7,956 nt of DNA, taken from Nitrospirota bacterium. Lineage in GTDB: Bacteria > Nitrospirota > CAKKRA01 > 9FT-COMBO-42-15. The notes beneath the pieces are model-generated. The model was not told the origin of the DNA and did no database searches. It was given only the letters and a program-made list of their open reading frames with translations. Positions 1 through 5,522 of this stretch are shown piece after piece. Within the stretch, counting starts at the first letter, position 1; each line of letters starts with the position of its first letter. Made by a program: the position numbers and the translations under genes. Where the stretch lies: assembly GCA_016195585.1 (NCBI GenBank), contig JACPZJ010000158.1, positions 1 to 7,956 of the forward strand, given 5' to 3'.

Positions 1-28
1 CGTTACCTTTAGATATAAAGTATTACCA

Positions 29-57
29 ATGTTAAGACAACACCACCTGTTTGTCAA
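29..57 (-). promoter_or_regulatory. Candidate minus-strand promoter reading out of the left edge
   Basis: Read on the minus strand, a perfect -35 hexamer TTGACA (52-57) is followed after 17 bases by TAACAT (29-34), which matches four of six bases of the -10 consensus. It would drive a gene lying left of the window, divergent from the radical SAM gene. No coding sequence for such a gene is visible here, so this rests on hexamer match and spacing alone. Confidence 0.3.
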
Positions 58-140
58 CAGACTTTATCATCTAATTACCTTACTATCCACATTAAATAAA
101 TGTTAAAAAACCACAGCAGCTTTGAAATGCCTGTTTTATC

Positions 141-168
141 TTGACATCAGATATCTTTTCTCTATAAT
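141..168 (+). promoter_or_regulatory. Consensus sigma-70-type promoter of the radical SAM gene
   Basis: TTGACA (141-146) and TATAAT (163-168) both match the sigma-70 consensus perfectly, with a 16-base spacer. Transcription would be expected to start near 174-176, two to four bases before the ATG at 178. That leaves no room for a Shine-Dalgarno sequence, and the bases before the ATG (AACGCAGC) contain none, so the message is predicted to be leaderless or nearly so. Confidence 0.75.
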
Positions 169-177
169 AAACGCAGC

Positions 178-1572
178 ATGAAGATAAAGTTCATAATGCC
201 GATGTGGCCTAAGGAGTCCATGTGGGGTAAGATGGGCTCTGGCATTCCTTCTTTAAGCCTTGCTACTATTGCTGCGCTAACCCCTCCTGATATTGATATC
301 TCCATTAAATACGATGAAAGAAGCCCTATAAATTACGATGAGCCCCTTGACATTGTTGCAATGACTGGCATGACGCCTGTTGCAAAAAGGGCTTATGAGA
401 TTGCAGCAGAGTTTAAAAAGAGGGGCGTGTATGTTGTCATGGGCGGCATTCATGCCACGCTTATGCCTGATGAGGTCTCACAGCATGTTGATACTGTATT
501 TGTTGGCGAAGGCGAAGGGATATGGGAGGAATTTTTAAAGGACTTCAAGAATAAGAGGCCAAAGAAGCTTTATAAAAATGAAAAATTAATTGACCTGACA
601 AAATCACCTGTGCCGAGATTGGATTTTTATAAAGGGTTAGACCCTCTTGGCATTTTTTTTCCCAACCGCATATCTGTAACTAAAGAGATGGGCTTTTTTC
701 TTCCAAATATCATCCAGACAACAAGGGGCTGCCCATTTGACTGCGATTTCTGCACTGTAACTAAATTCTTTGGGCCAAGCTACAGGTATAAATCATACGA
801 GCAGATTAGAAGAGAGATAGAAAGCATGGACAGGACGCGGTTCAGGGGCAATGAGGTCTTTTTTGCTGATGACAATATATGCTGCAACAGGCAATACCTA
901 AAAGGGATGTGCGAGGCAATTACTGAATACAAATTAGACTGGTACTGCCAGGCAACTGCAAGTGTTGCAGAGGATGACGAGGCTTTAAAATATCTGGAAA
1001 AGGCAGGGTGCAAGGTATTCTTCATTGGCTTTGATTCATTGAATCAGGAGAGCCTAAATGACATACATAAAAAACATAATACAGTAAAAAAATATATTGA
1101 TACAATAAAAAAGATACACGACCACGGCATCAGCCTTCACGGCTCATTCATGTTCGGCTTTGACCATGATGATATATCTGTTTTTGAAAACTTCCTTGAA
1201 TTTGCACATAAGACACAGCTTGATGCTGCATTCCTGACCGTTGTAACGCCATTTCCGAATACCACGTTATTTCATAGATTAAATAAAGAGAACAGAATAA
1301 TCTCCTATGACTGGAATAAATATGACATCTCAACTGTTGTGTATAAACCAAAGAAGATGACTGTAGAGCAGTTGCAGGAGGGCTATTACTGGATGTTCAG
1401 GGAATTTCATTCCACAAAAAATATATTTCAGAGGCTCTACGGCCACACGCCGAGCTATCGCATAAACATCGGTTCAAACCTTGCCTTTAAGATATTCGGC
1501 GGAAAGGCATTTCCGAAGCAAAAAAATATTGAAAGATTTAAGGTAAGAGAAAAGCAGGCATGTCCTACGTAA
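178..1572 (+). CDS. B12-binding domain radical SAM protein, substrate unknown
   Basis: A 464-residue protein with the two-part layout of cobalamin-binding radical SAM enzymes. Residues 1-125 resemble a Rossmann-like B12-binding domain: the opening strand KIKFIMPMW, then VVMGGIHATLMPDE at 87-100 and VFVGEGEG at 107-114. The radical SAM core follows with the 4Fe-4S cluster motif CxxxCxxC at C185, C189 and C192, FFADDNICCN near 228-237, and GSFMFGFDHDD near 322-332. The C-terminal part, including TPFPNTTLFHRL (357-368), resembles the tail of many B12-dependent radical SAM proteins of the BchE/HpnR/DUF4070 type. Such enzymes methylate or rearrange unactivated carbons in lipids, hopanoids, tetrapyrroles or natural products, but nothing here fixes the substrate. 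The ATG at 178 is chosen because the first beta strand begins immediately after it. No Shine-Dalgarno sequence is present. The gene appears monocistronic and ends three bases from a convergent ORF. It is complete, with no missing cluster cysteine. Confidence 0.93.
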   Translation: MKIKFIMPMWPKESMWGKMGSGIPSLSLATIAALTPPDIDISIKYDERSPINYDEPLDIVAMTGMTPVAKRAYEIAAEFKKRGVYVVMGGIHATLMPDEVSQHVDTVFVGEGEGIWEEFLKDFKNKRPKKLYKNEKLIDLTKSPVPRLDFYKGLDPLGIFFPNRISVTKEMGFFLPNIIQTTRGCPFDCDFCTVTKFFGPSYRYKSYEQIRREIESMDRTRFRGNEVFFADDNICCNRQYLKGMCEAITEYKLDWYCQATASVAEDDEALKYLEKAGCKVFFIGFDSLNQESLNDIHKKHNTVKKYIDTIKKIHDHGISLHGSFMFGFDHDDISVFENFLEFAHKTQLDAAFLTVVTPFPNTTLFHRLNKENRIISYDWNKYDISTVVYKPKKMTVEQLQEGYYWMFREFHSTKNIFQRLYGHTPSYRINIGSNLAFKIFGGKAFPKQKNIERFKVREKQACPT

Positions 1573-1575
1573 GCG

Positions 1576-1755
1576 TTAAGATTTTCCACCAAGAAAACGA
1601 CAGAACCTTTTAATCTCTATAGAGAAGCTTTTCCATGTCTTTTCAAATATTCCTTCTAACTCTTCAAGTTTCTTTTCATCTAATTGAAAACCGTAAGCCT
1701 GCCTTAAATCCCATAAACAATAATCATAACACCAGTGTCTTCTTTCTGCTCGCAT
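1576..1755 (-). CDS. Possible small protein of 59 residues overlapping the fumA 3' end
   Basis: An ATG at 1755-1753, in a different frame from fumA, opens a 59-codon frame that overlaps the last 32 bases of fumA and stops with TAA at 1578-1576, three bases from the convergent radical SAM gene. The product begins MRAERRHWCYDYCLWDL and continues with a highly charged, probably helical stretch (LDEKKLEELEGIFEKTWKSF). It contains three cysteines (C9, C13, C52) and ends FCRFLGGKS. The residue mix looks protein-like, and the frame fills almost the whole gap between two genes. Against it, no Shine-Dalgarno sequence precedes the ATG, no family is recognised, and the N-terminal third is constrained by overlap with fumA. 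It could be a genuine last gene of the operon, the 3' remnant of a larger gene, or chance. No function is proposed. Confidence 0.35.
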   Translation of the reverse strand: MRAERRHWCYDYCLWDLRQAYGFQLDEKKLEELEGIFEKTWKSFSIEIKRFCRFLGGKS

Positions 1756-2566
1756 GGCAATTCAGATTAACTGCAACAGGCAGTGATGCAATATGACATG
1801 GATGTGTCTCAATATGGACAGCAAGCGCAGTAACCCTTCCGCCAAACCCGGCAGGGCCTATGCCGAGGTTGTTTATCTCCTTTAAAAGATTCTCCTCTAA
1901 TGCGGCAATCTCCATTCTTTTATTTGGCTGGCCGATGGGCCTCATCAGGGATTTCTTGGCTAATATTGCGCACATCTCAAAATTCCCGCCAATGCCGACG
2001 CCAATTACCAATGGCGGGCAGGCATTGATCCCGCCCTCTTTCACCGCATCAACAACAAACTTCTTTATTTCCTTTACGCCCTCTGTAGGCTTTAACATCT
2101 TTATCCTGCTCATGTTCTCACAGCCCGCGCCGACAATCTTAAAGCTTATCTTTAACTTATCGCCGGGAACAAGCTCTGTGTGTATTATAGCTGGTAGATT
2201 ATCCTGAGTATTCCTTCTTGTTATTGGATCGTTCACAACCGATTTTCTAAGATTGCCCTTCTGATAGCCTTTCCTTACTCCCTCATTTATTGCGTCATTA
2301 AGAAGGCCGCCCTTTATCTTCACATCCTCGCCATACTCAAGAAAAAAGAGCGCCATGCCTGTGTCCTGACAGATTGGTATTCCCTCTTCCCTCGCAATGA
2401 CAGCATTCTCCTTCAACTGATCCAACACCTCTATGCCGAGGGGCGATTTCTCAAGTTCCAGCGCCCTGTCAATGGCAGAGGTAATATCATCCTCTAAGAT
2501 GCACGCAGCATCAATGCACATCTTTGCAATTTTATCTGCAATATCATTAAAGTGTAGTTCTTTCAT
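1724..2566 (-). CDS. fumA: Fumarate hydratase class I, alpha subunit
   Basis: A 280-residue protein matching the alpha (N-terminal) subunit of oxygen-sensitive class I fumarases and the related L-tartrate dehydratases. With a beta subunit it interconverts fumarate and malate in the cytoplasm using a 4Fe-4S cluster. The likely cluster cysteines are present: C66 in IPICQDTG, C183 in NACPPLVIGVGIGG, and C270 in LNCHASR. Other family blocks include ENMSRIKMLKP (150-160), the GFGGRVTALAVHIETHP region (240-256) and SLPVAVNLNCHA (261-272). Length and both ends look complete. The ATG at 2566 follows a good ribosome binding site (AAGGAAAG). The gene lies 87 bases after mdh, which makes the product of this enzyme's neighbour malate and supports fumarase over tartrate dehydratase. 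Oddly, the beta subunit gene, usually directly downstream, is absent, and a different short ORF lies there instead. Confidence 0.93.
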   Translation of the reverse strand: MKELHFNDIADKIAKMCIDAACILEDDITSAIDRALELEKSPLGIEVLDQLKENAVIAREEGIPICQDTGMALFFLEYGEDVKIKGGLLNDAINEGVRKGYQKGNLRKSVVNDPITRRNTQDNLPAIIHTELVPGDKLKISFKIVGAGCENMSRIKMLKPTEGVKEIKKFVVDAVKEGGINACPPLVIGVGIGGNFEMCAILAKKSLMRPIGQPNKRMEIAALEENLLKEINNLGIGPAGFGGRVTALAVHIETHPCHIASLPVAVNLNCHASRKKTLVL

Positions 2567-2589
2567 TTCTTTCCTTATTTATTACATTG

Positions 2590-2617
2590 TCATTGCGAGC
2601 GACAGCGAAGCAATCTC
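2590..2617. repeat. Interspersed-repeat-like element, left part
   Basis: The segment starting TCATTGCGAGCGACAGCGAA and ending GCAATCTC has short inverted ends (ATTGC at 2592-2596, GCAAT at 2610-2614). It closely resembles an intergenic repeat seen in many copies in diverse bacterial genomes, with the general form CATTGCGAGCGnAGCGAAGCAATCTC. Only one copy is in this window, so repeat status rests on recognition rather than on a second copy. It lies between mdh and fumA and is non-coding. Confidence 0.6.
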
Positions 2618-2618
2618 T

Positions 2619-2656
2619 AATCCCCCTCTTTTCTAAAGAGGGGTTAGGGGAGATTA
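2619..2656. repeat. C-rich/G-rich hairpin element abutting the mdh stop codon
   Basis: A perfect 9-bp inverted repeat, CCCCTCTTT (2623-2631) and AAAGAGGGG (2635-2643), with a three-base loop (TCT), flanked by AATCC on one side and TTAGGGGAGATTA on the other. The type resembles another widespread intergenic repeat of the form AATCTCCCCTAACCCC...GGGGGATT. The mdh stop codon is part of its right end. On the minus strand the stem is not followed by a U-run, so it is not a typical intrinsic terminator. It could slow transcription, stabilise the upstream message, or simply be an inserted mini-repeat. Confidence 0.6.
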
Positions 2657-3598
2657 TTGAATCTTTATTAGCAACCTAATCTGTTCTACGCCCTCGCGAA
2701 CTATACCAACTGATTTATCAAAGGCAATTCTTTCTTCTTCTGTCAATGTTATTTCAATAACCTTTTCTACTCCATTTTTTCCAAGCTGCACAGGCGCACC
2801 AACATACAAACCTTTTATCCCATACTCGCCATTCAAGCAGGCTGAACATGGCAAAATCTTTTTGTTATCTAATAACACAGCCTCCACCATCTCTAAAACC
2901 GCTGCTGATGGCGCATAATATGCAGAACCTGTCTTTAATAAACTAACTATCTCTGCGCCGCCATCCCTTGTGCGTTTAACAATCGCCTCTATCTTATCTG
3001 TATTCAACATCTCTGTTAATGGCCTTCCGGAAACAGTAGATAACCTTGGAAGGGGCGTCATTGCATCGCCATGCCCGCCAAGGACAACGGCATTTATATC
3101 CTTTATAGGCACATTCAGCTCCATTGCAATAAATGTCCTGAACCTCGCTGTATCCAGAACCCCGCCCATCCCAAAGACACGGTTCTTTGGAAGGCCGCTT
3201 ACCTCTGCACACAGAAAGGTCATTAAATCTACCGGATTTGTTACTACAATTATAATTGTATCTGGCGAATATCTGACAAGTTCTGTTGTAATGCCTTTAA
3301 CAATCTTTGCATTTGCAGAAAGCAGGTCTTCGCGGGACATCCCCGGCTTTCTCGCAAGGCCAGCAGTAATAACTGCAATATCAGAGCCCTTTGTTGCATC
3401 GTATTGTGTTGCGCCGATTATCATTGTATCAAAACCTATAATAGGTGCAGACTGCAATATATCAAGCGCCTTGCCTTGTGGGATGCCGTCAACAACATCC
3501 ACAAGAACAACATCTGCAATACATCTTTCAACAATCCTCTGTGCAGTATTTGCGCCAACATTCCCTGCGCCAACAATAGTTACCTTTCGCCTCCTCAA
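2654..3598 (-). CDS. mdh: Malate dehydrogenase, LDH-like type
   Basis: A cytoplasmic NAD-dependent malate dehydrogenase interconverting malate and oxaloacetate, 314 residues from the start chosen. The Rossmann motif GAGNVGA lies at 10-16 and an acidic residue at D34 favours NAD. The mobile-loop arginines are in ARKPGMSR (R83, R89), with TNPVD at 120-124 (N121). D149 and R152 lie in LDTARFRTF, and the catalytic histidine is H176 in GGHGDAMTP. Arginine in the loop (ARKPGMSR) marks malate rather than lactate specificity. A GTG at 3607 would add three residues (317 in all), but TTG at 3598 is preferred because GAGGTG (3610-3605) sits six bases upstream of it and because MRRRKVTIVGAGN matches the usual family N-terminus. 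The gene lies 23 bases after icd and is probably co-transcribed with it. Intact, with no key residue missing. Confidence 0.94.
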   Translation of the reverse strand: MRRRKVTIVGAGNVGANTAQRIVERCIADVVLVDVVDGIPQGKALDILQSAPIIGFDTMIIGATQYDATKGSDIAVITAGLARKPGMSREDLLSANAKIVKGITTELVRYSPDTIIIVVTNPVDLMTFLCAEVSGLPKNRVFGMGGVLDTARFRTFIAMELNVPIKDINAVVLGGHGDAMTPLPRLSTVSGRPLTEMLNTDKIEAIVKRTRDGGAEIVSLLKTGSAYYAPSAAVLEMVEAVLLDNKKILPCSACLNGEYGIKGLYVGAPVQLGKNGVEKVIEITLTEEERIAFDKSVGIVREGVEQIRLLIKIQ

Positions 3599-3604
3599 TT
3601 TTTT

Positions 3605-3610
3605 CACCTC
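3605..3610 (-). promoter_or_regulatory. Ribosome binding site deciding the mdh start
   Basis: Minus-strand GAGGTG is separated by six A residues from a TTG codon at 3598-3596. Its spacing favours TTG as the real start. The alternative GTG start is contained within this site and would have no ribosome binding site of its own. Confidence 0.55.
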
Positions 3611-3621
3611 GCTTTTATTTT

Positions 3622-4638
3622 TTAATTCATATCCAGATTAATCGCTGATGACCCCTTGAATCCTATTTTTTTTATTATCTCATCTGCCATTTCGGATGTT
3701 GTTGCTGCAGTCGGGTCATCCTTCTTTGATTTTAAATCGTATGTTACCACTCTTCCTTCTTTAATAACCTGAGCAACTGCATTCTCTAATATTTTTGCTG
3801 CCTCTTTTTCGCCGAGATAGTTCAACATCATCACGCCAGAGAGCATCATTGCCACAGGGTTTACCTTATTCAGGCCCTTATATTTCGGCGCGCTTCCATG
3901 TGTCGGCTCAAAGAGCGCAATACCATCACCGAGATTTGCGCCGGGCGCAACACCGAGGCCGCCAACAAGGCCTGCGGCAAGGTCAGATATAATATCGCCA
4001 TAAAGATTCGGAAGCACTAATACATCATAAAGAAAGAGGCCGTCTGAGTACTTCATTATATTTGCCTTGTGCACTGCAGTAACCTTTTTTCTTTTGTACT
4101 CCCTTGCATATTCAAGGGCAAACTTAACAATCCGTCTTGTTCCGAATTCTGAAATCGGTTTAATGCTGATGCCGGAATCCTCCCTGATCTTAACCCCAGA
4201 AAGCCTTTCAATGGTTGTTATCATCTCTGCTGCACTGGAAGACCCCTTCTGATATTCAATCCCTGCATAAAGGTCTTCTGTATTTTCACGGACAATAACC
4301 AGATCTATATTTGTATACCTTGACTGCACACCTTCATAGCTCTTGCACGGCCTCAGGCAGCAGTATAAATCAAGCTCCTTCCTCAACGCCACATTAACAC
4401 TCCTAAAACCCGAGCCGACTGGCGTGGTTATCGGGCCTTTAATCCCCACCTTGTTCTCCTTCAAGGACTTAATCACCCTCGCTGGCAGAGGATTCCCTTC
4501 TTTCTCATAAACATCAGCGCCTGCATCCTGAATATCCCAGTCAAATTTTACACCAGTTGCCTCAAGCGCCCTTTTTGTTGCCTCTGCTATCTCAGGGCCT
4601 GTTCCATCCCCCGGAATAAATGTTACTCTGTAAGACAT
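3622..4638 (-). CDS. icd: Isocitrate dehydrogenase (NADP type) with an internal in-frame deletion
   Basis: A 338-residue member of the isocitrate/isopropylmalate dehydrogenase family that would oxidatively decarboxylate isocitrate to 2-oxoglutarate. It starts IPGDGTGPE (8-16). The isocitrate-binding set is present: S80, N82 and R86 in SVNVALR, R96 in RPC, R117 and Y124 around VRENTEDLYAG, and K191 in HKANIMK. The metal ligands D215 and D219 lie in LYGDIISD. HGSAPKY (248-254 region, K252, Y253) resembles the NADP-preferring signature of E. coli Icd. VRENTED rather than the isopropylmalate-dehydrogenase RELTGG argues against LeuB. The anomaly is at residue 203/204 (base 4030/4029), where SDGLFL runs straight into YDVLVLPNLYGD. 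Homologues have about 33 residues between these motifs, including the strand and helix carrying the Asp equivalent to D283 of E. coli Icd, a metal/active-site ligand contributed across the dimer. The ATG at 4638 follows AGGAG at a nine-base spacing. The gene starts 18 bases after the LeuD-like gene. As read, the enzyme is probably inactive. Confidence 0.88.
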   Translation of the reverse strand: MSYRVTFIPGDGTGPEIAEATKRALEATGVKFDWDIQDAGADVYEKEGNPLPARVIKSLKENKVGIKGPITTPVGSGFRSVNVALRKELDLYCCLRPCKSYEGVQSRYTNIDLVIVRENTEDLYAGIEYQKGSSSAAEMITTIERLSGVKIREDSGISIKPISEFGTRRIVKFALEYAREYKRKKVTAVHKANIMKYSDGLFLYDVLVLPNLYGDIISDLAAGLVGGLGVAPGANLGDGIALFEPTHGSAPKYKGLNKVNPVAMMLSGVMMLNYLGEKEAAKILENAVAQVIKEGRVVTYDLKSKKDDPTAATTSEMADEIIKKIGFKGSSAINLDMN

Positions 4639-4656
4639 TCCTATAATCTCCTTTTA

Positions 4657-5157
4657 TTAGTCTAATTTAAAATCACCATGCTTTTGTATATGGGCTGTGA
4701 TGCCGCCGTCATTAAGAATATTCAGCATACCTTTTGGAAGGGCTGAAAAGGCAAGGGTCAGGTTTTTTGTCTTATCATTAATGACCCCTTTTTCTAAATC
4801 CACTTCAAGGTCATCGCCATTGTCAATCTTGTCTGTATCGCATATCAGGACAGGAAGCCCGACATTTATGGCATTCCTGAAAAATATCCTCGCAAAGGAC
4901 TTTGCCAGCACAGCGCTTACGCCAGCAATCTTTATTATCCTCGGCGCATGCTCCCTGCTTGAGCCGAGGCCAAAATTTTTTCCTGCAACAACAAAGTCGC
5001 CCTTCTGCACCTTCTTTGGAAAGTCAGGGTCTGCATCTTCAAGCACATGCTTTGCCATCTCATCCAGATTTGACCGCAGGTGAAAGAGCCTGCCCGGGGC
5101 TATATGATCAGTGCTGATGTCATCCCCGAACTTCCAGGCCTTGCCTTCTAATCTCAT
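4657..5157 (-). CDS. leuD: LeuD-like aconitase/3-isopropylmalate dehydratase small subunit
   Basis: A 166-residue swivel-domain protein of the LeuD/homoaconitase small subunit type, which forms half of a 4Fe-4S hydro-lyase with a separate large subunit. Diagnostic blocks are DISTDHIAPGR (13-23), KNFGLGSSREHAP (60-72) with the substrate-binding SSRE, and FARIFFRNAINVGLP (88-102). The length is normal for the family. Sequence alone does not separate isopropylmalate, homoaconitate and citrate specificity. The substrate-recognition loop after PGR contains HLRS with an arginine (R28), compatible with a carboxylated side chain. Its place directly before icd, in an operon with mdh and fumA and without any leuB or leuC, suggests an aconitase role in the TCA cycle. 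The ATG at 5157 has a clear AGGAG six bases upstream. It is the first gene of the operon. The large-subunit gene is not in the window. Confidence 0.88.
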   Translation of the reverse strand: MRLEGKAWKFGDDISTDHIAPGRLFHLRSNLDEMAKHVLEDADPDFPKKVQKGDFVVAGKNFGLGSSREHAPRIIKIAGVSAVLAKSFARIFFRNAINVGLPVLICDTDKIDNGDDLEVDLEKGVINDKTKNLTLAFSALPKGMLNILNDGGITAHIQKHGDFKLD

Positions 5158-5211
5158 CTTACACTCCTATTGATGAATTTAAAAATGACGCGCTATTTTA
5201 CTTCAAAATTT

Positions 5212-5234
5212 AAAAAAAAGGAAATCTTTTTTTT
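5212..5234. repeat. A/T inverted repeat in the leader of the TCA operon
   Basis: AAAAAAAAG (5212-5220) and CTTTTTTTT (5226-5234) are perfect inverted arms of nine bases around GAAAT. Eight of nine pairs are A-T, so the hairpin is weak. It lies about 55 bases before the LeuD-like start codon. It may be only low-complexity sequence or a weak pause/attenuation element. Confidence 0.3.
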
Positions 5235-5350
5235 GATAAAAGTCTTTTTACATATTACTCAGCCTTTTAAACATATCATAATAATGCATCTTCAATCTTT
5301 TTAACAAACTCCTGTGCAAGTTTTATTGAGCCCCATTTGTTTTATAATAG

Positions 5351-5379
5351 ATTCTACTATTGACAACAGCCTCTGTCAA
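5351..5379 (-). promoter_or_regulatory. Strong promoter of the leuD-icd-mdh-fumA operon
   Basis: On the minus strand, a perfect TTGACA (5374-5379) is followed after 17 bases by TAGAAT (5351-5356), five of six matches to the -10 consensus. Transcription would start near 5344, giving a leader of about 187 bases before the ATG at 5157. No promoter of comparable quality was seen closer to the gene. Confidence 0.65.
5360..5379. promoter_or_regulatory. Palindrome TTGACA-N8-TGTCAA covering the minus-strand -35, candidate operator
   Basis: TTGACA (5360-5365) and TGTCAA (5374-5379) are perfect six-base inverted arms eight bases apart. The right arm is the -35 hexamer of the TCA operon promoter, so a dimeric protein bound here would block it. 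Which protein, if any, binds is unknown. The palindrome could be partly a by-product of the -35 hexamer. Confidence 0.35.
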
Positions 5380-5399
5380 ATCTTTTCACTCTTTGGTCA

Positions 5400-5432
5400 G
5401 GTCTGCCTGCCAAATTCGCCAACAGGCAGACC
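5400..5432. repeat. Inverted repeat midway between the divergent promoters
   Basis: GGTCTGCCTG (5400-5409) and CAGGCAGACC (5423-5432) are perfect 10-base arms around a 13-base loop. The centre lies roughly 37-39 bases from the -35 hexamers of both the minus- and plus-strand promoters. It is the most GC-rich and most symmetrical structure in this region. It could be a regulator site shared by both operons or a mobile palindromic mini-repeat. It lacks a U-run, so it is not an obvious terminator. Confidence 0.55.
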
Positions 5433-5454
5433 GTTTATCATATTTGTTTTCGCC

Positions 5455-5483
5455 TTGACATTTGATATTTAATTTGCTAAATT
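5455..5483 (+). promoter_or_regulatory. Promoter of the TetR/exporter operon
   Basis: A perfect TTGACA (5455-5460) is followed after 17 bases by TAAATT (5478-5483), four of six -10 matches. The predicted start point is near 5490, which leaves about 33 bases of leader before the preferred ATG at 5523. Confidence 0.6.
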
Positions 5484-5484
5484 A
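5470..5484. promoter_or_regulatory. Small palindrome over the -10 of the TetR operon, candidate operator
   Basis: TAATTT-GCT-AAATTA is a perfect 6-3-6 inverted repeat that covers the -10 hexamer. TetR-family repressors usually bind palindromes overlapping their own promoter, so this is a candidate autoregulatory site. In AT-rich DNA such a palindrome can arise by chance. Confidence 0.3.
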
Positions 5485-5522
5485 TGTTTAATTACTGAAC
5501 ATTGTTTATGTTTGTTAAGCCT

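Larger units (their letters stand above)
5158..5522. other. Divergent intergenic regulatory region
   Basis: This gene-free stretch separates the TCA operon (minus) from the TetR/exporter operon (plus). It contains one good promoter for each direction, three inverted repeats around them, and an A/T hairpin in the minus-strand leader. The predicted leader of the TCA operon is about 187 bases. A short open stretch of 21 codons (5276-5341, minus, reading NKWGSIKLAQEFVKKIEDAL then L) is bounded by stops, has no start codon, and is not called as a gene. Confidence 0.7.

Noticed and set aside
1614..1625. Perfect 12-base palindrome TCTCTATAGAGA between the converging genes, as a possible terminator
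   Set aside because: There is no loop and no U-run on either strand, and it lies inside the 59-codon frame. A self-complementary 12-mer without further support is probably chance.
2433..2636. Plus-strand open frame of 67 codons running antisense to fumA and into the repeat
   Set aside because: It is a shadow of fumA that ends in the interspersed repeat. It has no ribosome binding site and no protein-like features.
2619..2656. Hairpin after mdh as a rho-independent terminator separating fumA from the operon
   Set aside because: The stem is strong, but neither strand has the following U-run (the minus strand continues GATTAGAGATT), and repeat identity explains it better.
2970..3641. Long plus-strand open frame (223 codons) opposite mdh
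   Set aside because: It is the antisense shadow of an intact, well-conserved malate dehydrogenase gene. Its composition mirrors the mdh codons and it shows no domain of its own.
3622..4638. Annotation of icd as leuB (3-isopropylmalate dehydrogenase) because it follows a leuD-like gene
   Set aside because: VRENTEDLYAG, SVNVALR and HGSAPKY are isocitrate dehydrogenase features, and the neighbours mdh and fumA are TCA-cycle genes.
5158..5344. A riboswitch in the 187-base leader of the TCA operon
   Set aside because: No conserved riboswitch core could be recognised. The leader is AT-rich with only a weak A/T hairpin.
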